DNA from: an uncultured Saprospiraceae bacterium
Lineage (GTDB): Bacteria; Bacteroidota; Bacteroidia; Chitinophagales; Saprospiraceae
Direction of reading: 5' to 3'
Assembly (NCBI GenBank): GCA_937995755.1
Contig: CALKJD010000027.1
Coordinates: 1-64,000, forward strand
Length of the DNA: 64,000 bases
In this document: piece after piece, positions 35,386 through 42,578 of the stretch
Layout: each line of letters opens with the position of its first letter
Numbering within the stretch: the stretch's first letter is position 1
Program-made: the position numbers and the translations under genes
The notes under the pieces: generated by a model
Told to the model about the DNA's origin: nothing
What the model saw: the letters and a program-made list of their open reading frames with translations, nothing else
Databases searched by the model: none

Positions 35386-35529
35386 CCCTAGTGCGGCTTG
35401 CGCAGCAAACGCACGTTGAGGAGTGTGAATTTGGCTTTTGCAGAAAACAGATGGACTCCCTAGTGCGGCTTGCGCAGCAAACGCAGGTTGAGGAGTGTGA
35501 ATGTGGCTTTTGCAGAAAACACATGGACA
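35386..35529. repeat. two tandem copies of a 72-bp intergenic repeat
   Basis: The unit starts CCCTAGTGCGGCTTGCGCAG and occurs at 35386-35457 and 35458-35529, with only a few differences between copies. Each contains an imperfect palindrome TGCGGCTTGC-GCA-GCAAACGCA, so each could form a small hairpin like a REP element. It lies between the divergent genes starting at 35252 and 35589. It is more GC-rich than its surroundings. Two copies of a long, spacerless unit do not make a CRISPR array. Confidence 0.9.
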
Positions 35530-35588
35530 CAGATTTAGCTTCATTTATGCTTTTATTGATATCTTAATGCTTACAAAACAAAAGCGAT

Positions 35589-35999
35589 ATGAATCCAAGG
35601 ATAAAATTAGTGCTAGCTATAGTGGTTGGTTTAGTTGTAGGTGGTATAGTGAATTATGGAATGGTGATCTTAGGACCATCTGTGATTGATTATCCAGAGG
35701 GAATGGATATTTCGGATGAAGTGAGTTTCAAAGCTCATGCACATTTGCTTACGAGCAAACATTTTATGTGGGCTTTTTTAGCACATGCTTTAGGCGCATT
35801 GACAGGAGCGTTTAGTACTGCTAAATTGGCTGCCGTTAGTAAGATGAAGTATGCTTTATTCATTGGAGTATTCTTTCTTGTAGGTGGGATTGCCATGGTT
35901 CAAATGATACCTGCGCCAGGATGGTTTGTGGCATTAGATCTTATAGCAGCATATATACCTATGGCATGGATTGGAGGTAAATTGGCAGGAGCAAAATAG
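35589..35999 (+). CDS. small polytopic membrane protein of unknown function
   Basis: A 136-residue protein with four hydrophobic segments (about residues 7-27, 58-78, 84-104 and 111-130). The charged loop between the first two contains EGMDISDEVSFKAHAHLLTS. The glycine-rich helices (VVGLVVGGIVNYGM, ALTGAFSTAKL) look like close helix packing. No catalytic motif or named family is recognised. It lies just after the 72-bp repeats and convergent with the second sigma module, and appears to be a single-gene unit. The start follows a stretch ending AAAACAAAAGCGAT. Confidence 0.72.
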   Translation: MNPRIKLVLAIVVGLVVGGIVNYGMVILGPSVIDYPEGMDISDEVSFKAHAHLLTSKHFMWAFLAHALGALTGAFSTAKLAAVSKMKYALFIGVFFLVGGIAMVQMIPAPGWFVALDLIAAYIPMAWIGGKLAGAK

Positions 36000-36008
36000 C
36001 TGAAATTA

Positions 36009-37418
36009 TTACAGTCTAATTTTTATGCCAGCATAAATATGGGTGGTGTTTAGTTTTTTACTATCGCGGTATAGTGAATTGAATGATAGCGCAGAATTAG
36101 CTCTTAGAGATAGAGCAAATTGTGTTGATAGTGCATAGTCGATACTAATCCCAATCTTAGGCGCTATTAAGTTTCTATTGAGTCCAGTGCTGTTATTGTC
36201 GTATGCCAATACTTCCCCAGAAGCATCCAATGTCTTCCCTTCAATGTCTAAAATTCTATCATATCGTATACCTATGCTAGTCTCGATAGACCATTTGGAA
36301 GAGAGGTTAAGTTTGCGGTAAATCGCTGCATCGATAGAGAATAGATTTATTGTATTGTATATAAGTTCTTTTCTTCTACGCTCTTTACTTCTGTATCCAT
36401 CACCGATGAGATTAGTCGTATTTCCAGTTAAGGTGTTTGTAAGTTGGGATAATATTACATCGTTGTGTTGAGTAAATAAAGTATCAGTTTTATTGAAATC
36501 AAATTTCTCAACGAGTAGTGAATATCCTATACCTAATTCGTAGCCCCAGTTATTGCCCTTTTCAGCGGACAGTCCTAATCTAACACTATATCCTGGTAGT
36601 GAAGTTGCATATTCGCTACTGCTGATGTTGTATCCTGAATGTAGTGTAGTACCTCCGAGAAGCGAAAAAGCGTATTTGGTATTTCGCTTGTTGTTTATTT
36701 CGCTTATCTCTTTATCAAACGATATCATTTTATTATTCAATAACAAAGCATCTCTTGATGTGTTAAATGGATTTAACTCAGTCGTGGACAATTGAGAAAG
36801 GTTGAATTGTATTCTTTTGTTTTCAACGTTCAATTTTGGAACTACGAGACTTTCCACTAAACTTACTTGATCCTTATTTGAATCGTTTTGAGTTAGTGTC
36901 AATGGTTTATCATATGTAGATTTGCTATTTATTACTAGAGTTGATTCTTTTGACCTTTGGTTCGGTGTTTTTTCTTCGTTTTTCGCTATAGCTATGTTTC
37001 GCTTGTTTTTTGTCAAATCGGTAATGCTGGTGTGGTCTTCTGTTTTGTGTTGTATAGTATTTGCAATTTGTTTTTTTGTTGACGATTGATTCAATAGATC
37101 AATAGGAGCACTAGTAACTACGTTTGTTTTTGACTTGGTGGATTGTGACTTGTTAGATTGTGATTGTGTTGCTGTATTTTTGGTAGCTGCGTAAGTTTGT
37201 CTTTTATCGTTTGAACTAGACATCATATACATAGCGATGATTACTGCAGTCGCTACCAAAGCACCACTGATCCAAAACCAAATAACTCTACGTTTTGGTT
37301 TTTTTTTCTCCATGCGTGAGTATACACCATCTTCCATAAATTCCCATGATAGATCATTAGGAAGATCTTGTTCAGGTTGACTGTATAGCCCTTTTATTTT
37401 TTTGTCAAAATAGTCCAT
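36009..37418 (-). CDS. putative dual-membrane-spanning anti-sigma protein, second copy
   Basis: A 469-residue protein with the same plan as the one at 12.2-13.8 kb. It has a short cytoplasmic N-terminus with one motif (FDKKIKGLYSQPEQDLPNDL then SWEFMEDGVYSRM, about 4-37), one membrane helix (about 45-66), and a long Ser/Thr/Asn/Lys-rich linker (about 67-235). A C-terminal region of amphipathic strands ends THIYAGIKIRL like an outer-membrane barrel. It overlaps the upstream ECF sigma gene by 14 bases. Compared with the first copy the cytoplasmic part has one motif rather than three. Role as an anti-sigma that reads the outer membrane is inferred from the architecture and from the Dma proteins of Bacteroides thetaiotaomicron. 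Confidence 0.76.
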   Translation of the reverse strand: MDYFDKKIKGLYSQPEQDLPNDLSWEFMEDGVYSRMEKKKPKRRVIWFWISGALVATAVIIAMYMMSSSNDKRQTYAATKNTATQSQSNKSQSTKSKTNVVTSAPIDLLNQSSTKKQIANTIQHKTEDHTSITDLTKNKRNIAIAKNEEKTPNQRSKESTLVINSKSTYDKPLTLTQNDSNKDQVSLVESLVVPKLNVENKRIQFNLSQLSTTELNPFNTSRDALLLNNKMISFDKEISEINNKRNTKYAFSLLGGTTLHSGYNISSSEYATSLPGYSVRLGLSAEKGNNWGYELGIGYSLLVEKFDFNKTDTLFTQHNDVILSQLTNTLTGNTTNLIGDGYRSKERRRKELIYNTINLFSIDAAIYRKLNLSSKWSIETSIGIRYDRILDIEGKTLDASGEVLAYDNNSTGLNRNLIAPKIGISIDYALSTQFALSLRANSALSFNSLYRDSKKLNTTHIYAGIKIRL

Positions 37419-37959
37419 ATGCTTGGTATTTATGGTCCTTAGATATTTGGTTTTTAAGCCATTTTTTAGCTCTGTTGAGTTGCGACCTTGAGGTAACTTT
37501 TGTTATTCCCAATGTTTCGCTGATTTCTGTATGGTTATATCCATCGATTACGTTAAGCATAAATACGATTTTGTAACCTGAAGGCATATTTGAAAGCATC
37601 TTGTCTATATCCTTTCTGTTTAAATGATTTAGTGCTTCACTTTCATCTATGTATTGTTCTGGCGATTCTTCGATAGGATTTAGCAATGTCAATTTTTTGT
37701 ACTTTCTAAGATGTAAAAGGCATTGATTAACTGTGATTTTTCTAAGCCACGTATTCCATGTTCCTTTATCGCTGTCATAAGAATCTATTTTCGTAAACAC
37801 ATTTGCAAAAATTTCTTGAATGATATCCTTCGTATCTTCATGATTGTAGATGTATCTTTTTACAACACTGTAAACGTATGGTACGCAAGCAGTGTACACT
37901 TGCCTGTGAGCAGTGCGACTTCCTTCTTTACAGGATTTTATGAGTGCGTTGTCAATCAA
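37405..37959 (-). CDS. ECF-type RNA polymerase sigma factor, second copy
   Basis: A 184-residue sigma factor with regions 2 (DIIQEIFANVFTKIDSYDSD then TWNTWLRKITVNQCLLHLRK) and 4 (NVIDGYNHTEISETLGITKV then TSRSQLNRAKKWL). It has the same length as the sigma factor at 13.8-14.4 kb and shares the TSRS recognition pattern, so the two are likely paralogues. The downstream envelope-spanning partner overlaps it by 14 bases. There is no other regulator nearby. Targets are unknown. Confidence 0.93.
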   Translation of the reverse strand: MIDNALIKSCKEGSRTAHRQVYTACVPYVYSVVKRYIYNHEDTKDIIQEIFANVFTKIDSYDSDKGTWNTWLRKITVNQCLLHLRKYKKLTLLNPIEESPEQYIDESEALNHLNRKDIDKMLSNMPSGYKIVFMLNVIDGYNHTEISETLGITKVTSRSQLNRAKKWLKNQISKDHKYQAYGLF

Positions 37960-37996
37960 ACGGTTTGATATGATTTTTAAAAGTAGAGGTAAAATA

Positions 37997-38032
37997 GAGA
38001 ATAAGCCCTAAGTTATGATAGAGCTTATTCTC
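37997..38032 (-). terminator. hairpin terminator of the four-repeat lipoprotein gene
   Basis: GAGAATAAGC (37997-38006) pairs exactly with GCTTATTCTC (38023-38032) around a 16-base loop, 21 bases after the lipoprotein stop. The following minus-strand bases are T-rich (TATTTTA) but not a pure run. Confidence 0.6.
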
Positions 38033-38052
38033 CTACGAAAAACTATTTTATT

Positions 38053-39318
38053 TTATTGGCAATCTTCCATCAAGTTAAATATGTCTTCAGCACCTTCTAA
38101 TACTGATGTCTCTCCATTACTATTGAGCGTGACACTTACAGGGTATATTATCTCCTCTGGAAAATTTTGATCTAACTCTAAAGCATTGATGAAATCTTCT
38201 GCAGAAGTATATGTAAGTTGAGTGCTATCTATAGTAATCACATCTACTGGATAATTGATAGCATAGCAGTCGCCTTCAAAGTCATTTGATGAGATGAAAA
38301 ACAAAAATGCATTTTCTCCAAATGGTGGATCTACTTGTCCTCCGCCATTATCAAAGTCCCAGCAATTTTGTACGGCATCACTAAATTCATCATCACTATT
38401 GACTATAGTTATTTCAGTTGTTTCGATATTGATTAATGAGACAGGATATACGAAGTTTTCTAGATTTCCATTGAGCATTGCTGCCGAAAATTCTTCTTCA
38501 TTATTTAATACTGTTTCTCCACCATTTTCAGTTGAGAAAGTTACAGGAAATAAAAGGTTGTAACAGGCTATGCCTCCGATGTCAAATGTAGAGTCAATCT
38601 CTACATCTACGCCACCATCCCACGGATCTTCTTGGCAGTCTATTAAAAGGTCAAATAGCGTGTCTCCATTTTGTGCAGTGACTGTACCATCTGTACCTTC
38701 AAGACTTACTGGAAATTGGAAAGCTAAGAACTCTTGAGTAGATAGTAATTCGATAAACTCATTCTCACTATTAGCTAAGTAAGTAATGCCTTCTGGATCT
38801 ATTAGCGTGACAGGGTAAATAAGTTGATAACAAGAGTTAATGTCACATATTAGGAAAGCTGGAAATGTACCGTCAAATCCTGTAGAATCTTGCTGCTCCC
38901 ACCCTTGATCAGGCACACATTGAGAAAACGCTTCTCCTAAAGCTTCGCTATTCGCTAATTCTGCAGTTTCACCATCCTCATAAGTAATATATATTGGATA
39001 TACAAAGTCAACGTTAATAGCTATGTCAGTAGAGTCATATTCAAATGCATTTTCAAGATCTTCGAATGAATTAATTTCTATGATGGTACCATCTACATCT
39101 AATGAAAATGGTGTGTCAATAGTAAAGCATCCTAATTCAAGTCCTTCTCCTAAGTCGTCTCTATTTTGAATGTTGTCAAGAAGAGGATTGAAGTTATGGT
39201 TGTCTATTTCTGTAGGAATATTCGTAGTCTCAGTTTCTGATATTGGATCCTTGGTACATGATGAAAATGTGATCAGGAATACAGCGAACATCAGTAATAT
39301 TATATTTATCTTTTTCAT
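38053..39318 (-). CDS. lipoprotein with four tandem cysteine-bounded repeats
   Basis: A 421-residue lipoprotein. The signal ends in a lipobox (FSSC, Cys 21). Four homologous units follow at residues 64-134, 163-228, 252-319 and 351-420. Each starts C-(F/Y) with (Y/F)PV close behind, has a middle (F/Y)P(V/I) strand, and ends in a Cys, so each unit could close one disulfide. Spacers between units are acidic, Gly/Asp-rich and of 23-31 residues. The domain is not one I can name. It lies upstream of the second sigma module on the same strand but is separated by a hairpin, so probably its own unit. Confidence 0.8.
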   Translation of the reverse strand: MKKINIILLMFAVFLITFSSCTKDPISETETTNIPTEIDNHNFNPLLDNIQNRDDLGEGLELGCFTIDTPFSLDVDGTIIEINSFEDLENAFEYDSTDIAINVDFVYPIYITYEDGETAELANSEALGEAFSQCVPDQGWEQQDSTGFDGTFPAFLICDINSCYQLIYPVTLIDPEGITYLANSENEFIELLSTQEFLAFQFPVSLEGTDGTVTAQNGDTLFDLLIDCQEDPWDGGVDVEIDSTFDIGGIACYNLLFPVTFSTENGGETVLNNEEEFSAAMLNGNLENFVYPVSLINIETTEITIVNSDDEFSDAVQNCWDFDNGGGQVDPPFGENAFLFFISSNDFEGDCYAINYPVDVITIDSTQLTYTSAEDFINALELDQNFPEEIIYPVSVTLNSNGETSVLEGAEDIFNLMEDCQ

Positions 39319-39757
39319 TTGTTGTCTTTTAAAATATTCAAGTGGTTTAGAACACTGAATATGTTGATAAGTAAAGCGTTAATTTCAGTAATCATATTGC
39401 AATATAATTCCGTTCATACTGCAATATTCATTTTTGTATTCGATCGATAACACTTTACTATATGTTGTTACTTGTCATAACGTTGCATCATAGTTTTTTT
39501 TACTTTGGTTTATATGTTCAACTGTCGGCACAAACACTACTGGATGTAGAATGAATAAGTGGTTGAATTGTCTGATTTAGCTTTGATTTCAGGGCGTTGT
39601 ACTCTTTTGCTGATCTCCTTATTGTTGTTGTTGGTTTGTTTTTAACCGTTCGTCATTGTATGGTGCCGATGATCAATAGCCCTCGAGTTTTGCTTTTATT
39701 CAATGTAATTTTCGTGGCGAATAATTAAATCTAAACAATATTATAAATCCTTTTGTC
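39319..39757. other. divergent intergenic region, nothing recognised
   Basis: About 440 bases between the divergent four-repeat lipoprotein and beta-helix-like genes. I saw no gene, no exact promoter box on either strand and no strong inverted repeat. Confidence 0.35.
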
Positions 39758-41344
39758 ATGAAAGTAAATTTAACATTACTTCTTTTTGTCCTATGTGTTA
39801 TTCAAGTTTCGGCCATTACTATCACATGGACTGGCGCTGTCGATACCGACTGGGATGATGCAGGTAATTGGTCTCCATCTCAGATTCCGACTATTACTGA
39901 TCACGTCGTCGCTTCATCTACTCAGACGATTAATGTACCTGATAATTATAATGCCGTTGCATATAGTCTAATGACTAACGGTAATACACTTATAATTGGG
40001 AACGGTGCTTCTCTTACTGTAGAAGATGGTCTCACATCTACCATTCAGTTTAGTGCTAAGCTCACTAATACTACGGTGACCAACAATGGAGATTTTGTCT
40101 TATATGGTGGTCTATGGGCGGAACAAAACTCTAATATTACTAATAATGGGAATATGGTAGTTTATGGAGATAGGCTTAATACTCCGATTAACTTTTTCTT
40201 TGATACCAATACAACTTTGATAAACTCATCTACAGGTATCCTGAGATCTATAGAGAATAAAGATAGCGCAGGAAACAGAAAGGATGCATTGATCAAATTG
40301 GATAATGGATCTTTATTTGATAATAATGGTCAAGTGTATAATTCTTATCAATCTACACTTGCAGATTACCTTTTGAAGGGGGTGATAATTAATAATGGCT
40401 CTCAATTTTTGCATCATGGTTCATTTTTTAATCTTAATTGGGTGAAAAATATTGGGATCGAAATATTAAATTCATCTGGAGATCCGACTAAGTCATTATT
40501 CGAAAATAATGCACCTCTGAGAATAAGGGAGTCTACTGTGGATACAGACAATACCAGTATTGCAATATATATAGGCACTAACTCAGAATTTAAAAGATTA
40601 AGTGGTTCGGTGTTAGGTATGACATATGGTCCAATAGCTCCTGGCGGTTTTTCGAATACTACCAAGCAGATAGAAATATTCGGTAGCTTATCATATACTA
40701 ATACTACTGCTACAGCGATGTCATTTGGAGTAATGGGCTATGGTCCTGGATCTGTATTAGCAGGCGTTGGGCTACTAGAGCTTGGGAATACTGATTTTAA
40801 CGGTGGTTCTTTAGTGCCAGGCGCATCACCAGGCATTATGACTTTTCAAGATAACTACTCAGGAACGGCTACATTGCTCATGGAGTTGGCTGGTACTTCT
40901 GGTGCTGGTGATCCTGCTGGACATGATCAGATTGTATTTCAAGGTGCGACTAATGATATTACTAATACCTCATTGGACATCGAGATCATAGATGGCTATG
41001 TCCCTCAGATAGGCGACGAATTTGTTCTCATTTCTGGTGCTTATACTGGTACGTTGAGCGAGGAAACGTTCCCTGGTATGCCATCGAATTGGATGATTCA
41101 TTATGATGCCAATGAGGTGAAGCTTGAGGTTTTAGAAGAAGTAAACCTAGACTTCAATACTAATAACGTTGGTATAGGTACAGAAACACCTGTTACTAAA
41201 CTGCATGTTAAAGATGGAGATGTATATCTAGAAAGTATTGGTTCTGGAGTGATAATGAAAGATGCCAATGGACTTTGTTACCGAGTAACTGTCAATACTT
41301 CAGGAGTAGTAGAGGCTAATGTTTTAAATGCTTGTCCAGAGTAA
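39758..41344 (+). CDS. secreted beta-helix-like protein with tail-fibre-like C-terminus
   Basis: A 528-residue exported protein. After a signal peptide (MKVNLTLLLFVLCVIQVSA) it begins ITITWTGAVDTDWDDAGNWS, the motif that opens many secreted right-handed beta-helix proteins. Asn/Thr/Gly-rich repeated strands follow to about residue 440 (for example TNNGNMVVYGDRLNTPINFF). The last 70 residues are different: DFNTNNVGIGTETPVTKLHV, GDVYLESIGSGVIMKD, then CYRVTV and a terminal CPE. This resembles the ends of phage tail-fibre-like proteins found in Bacteroidota. No T9SS sorting domain is present, so how it leaves the cell is unclear. Confidence 0.75.
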   Translation: MKVNLTLLLFVLCVIQVSAITITWTGAVDTDWDDAGNWSPSQIPTITDHVVASSTQTINVPDNYNAVAYSLMTNGNTLIIGNGASLTVEDGLTSTIQFSAKLTNTTVTNNGDFVLYGGLWAEQNSNITNNGNMVVYGDRLNTPINFFFDTNTTLINSSTGILRSIENKDSAGNRKDALIKLDNGSLFDNNGQVYNSYQSTLADYLLKGVIINNGSQFLHHGSFFNLNWVKNIGIEILNSSGDPTKSLFENNAPLRIRESTVDTDNTSIAIYIGTNSEFKRLSGSVLGMTYGPIAPGGFSNTTKQIEIFGSLSYTNTTATAMSFGVMGYGPGSVLAGVGLLELGNTDFNGGSLVPGASPGIMTFQDNYSGTATLLMELAGTSGAGDPAGHDQIVFQGATNDITNTSLDIEIIDGYVPQIGDEFVLISGAYTGTLSEETFPGMPSNWMIHYDANEVKLEVLEEVNLDFNTNNVGIGTETPVTKLHVKDGDVYLESIGSGVIMKDANGLCYRVTVNTSGVVEANVLNACPE

Positions 41345-41375
41345 ATCTTTATAACTGTCAAGACTTAATTTTTCT

Positions 41376-41407
41376 TTGGAAAAGCCACTTTCAGAACGCT
41401 ACATTTG
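41376..41407 (+). promoter_or_regulatory. promoter of the gene at 41426
   Basis: TTG (41376-41378) and TACATTTG (41400-41407) lie 21 bases apart, a good Bacteroidota promoter. The box ends 18 bases before the start codon, so the leader is very short. Confidence 0.7.
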
Positions 41408-41425
41408 TGGACATAATATTATAGT

Positions 41426-42097
41426 ATGTTCAGCAAAGCCGTATTCGATCAATATTTAGATAAGTTTCCTGCTATACTTATGAGCAGGGATGACCTACCT
41501 AATTTACATATGTGGGATGCTCAGCAGCATTTTGCTAAGGTGTGGGATATAGAGCGACTAGATTTTGATGTGATGTATGCTGAGAGTTTGCATAGTGATA
41601 TATCTAATAGGCTATGGACAGGTGTGGATTATCACCCTAAAGAATCTATGATGACATTCCTCAAGTATGAGAAAGAATTCATCCGGAGTATGTTTCGAGA
41701 TCTTTTCAACGAAGGCAAAGACCTGCAGATGCGTATTTCTAGGTTTATATTTCACTGCGACGAATTAGGCAAGCAAATCAAGAAGAAGGAACCTAAGCTG
41801 CTTCATCATTATCACGATGAACAGATGGTCGTTAGTTATCTAGCGTTACACGACCCTCAACGATATGCATTTTTGGATATTCCTTCATTTCGATCCGCTA
41901 TGGTAGCAATGCAAGCTCGTAATATTCCTGAGTATATCACGATTGAGAGTTATACAAAGCTGATGAGAATTATTCAAAAATTCGTTTCATCAGATCCTTC
42001 GTTAGCAAATGGTTATCGAACCTTGTTTCCAGAGTCTAAGTTATATGTTGATGGGAGTATGTTACTTTCATTGGATTTTGTGCAAAGTGTAAAATAA
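41426..42097 (+). CDS. stand-alone protein resembling the N-terminal domain of McrB-like AAA+ proteins
   Basis: A 223-residue soluble helical protein. Its pattern MWDAQQHFAKVWDIERLDFD, the YHPKESMMTFLKYEKEFIRS stretch, MFRDLFNEGKDLQMRISRFI and the following HYHDEQMVVSYLALHDPQRY resembles the N-terminal domain that precedes the AAA+ motor in many McrB-like (5-methylcytosine-type) restriction proteins. Here there is no AAA+ domain, no Walker motif and no nuclease partner next to it. It has its own promoter and stands between the beta-helix gene and glutamine synthetase. The match is by eye and moderate; it could instead be an unrelated conserved helical protein. Confidence 0.55.
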   Translation: MFSKAVFDQYLDKFPAILMSRDDLPNLHMWDAQQHFAKVWDIERLDFDVMYAESLHSDISNRLWTGVDYHPKESMMTFLKYEKEFIRSMFRDLFNEGKDLQMRISRFIFHCDELGKQIKKKEPKLLHHYHDEQMVVSYLALHDPQRYAFLDIPSFRSAMVAMQARNIPEYITIESYTKLMRIIQKFVSSDPSLANGYRTLFPESKLYVDGSMLLSLDFVQSVK

Positions 42098-42470
42098 GTA
42101 TTCAGATAAAAGTTTGTAGTTGTCGGTATGTCTTAATCTCACCGATTATGGTGGAATTCTTAGGAATGGTAGTTTCCTTGGCTTGAAACTGTTATTGCTC
42201 TAAAGACATAGAAAAGACATAGAGTTTATTATTGACCTCAGAGGGTTGGGCATTTTCTTCATTCATTACTGATGATTTGGACAAATCACCACTGCATATG
42301 TAGTGGAAATTGGTCCCTATAACTCAAGATGAGCGTTCTGTTTTTATATTTTATCACGGAATTGATTTGATCTAAGATACTTGTGTGTTAGGGTGGGTAT
42401 TTATATTTTAAGATATAAATAAGAGTTTGCCCTATCAAAAACAGGGGTAGAGTGGATAAAATGTTAGTAA
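42098..42470. other. upstream region of glutamine synthetase, non-coding
   Basis: No gene is seen. A 9-bp perfect inverted repeat (TATTTATAT at 42398-42406 and ATATAAATA at 42413-42421) lies about 50 bases before the promoter and could be an operator. A short direct repeat of AAAGACATAG occurs around 42205-42225. Confidence 0.4.
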
Positions 42471-42506
42471 TTGACATTGATTGCCCCTATAATTTGTATA
42501 TTTTTG
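42471..42506 (+). promoter_or_regulatory. promoter of the type III glutamine synthetase gene
   Basis: TATTTTTG at 42499-42506 matches TAnnTTTG. A TTG at 42477-42479 is 19 bases upstream of it, and a second TTG lies in TTGACA at 42471. The leader is about 65-70 bases. Confidence 0.6.
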
Positions 42507-42578
42507 CGCCTTTGATAGAATAATCTAGGTTAAGGAGCCTTAGTCGTTCTAAATTCATAAACTCATAATAGATTACAC

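Noticed and set aside
35386-35529. Possible start of a CRISPR array.
   Set aside because: Only two copies, units of 72 bp lying head to tail with no unique spacers, and no cas genes.
35333-35530. A 65-residue frame across the 72-bp repeats on the minus strand.
   Set aside because: It only reads through the tandem repeat, giving a peptide that repeats itself, and has no promoter or neighbour support.
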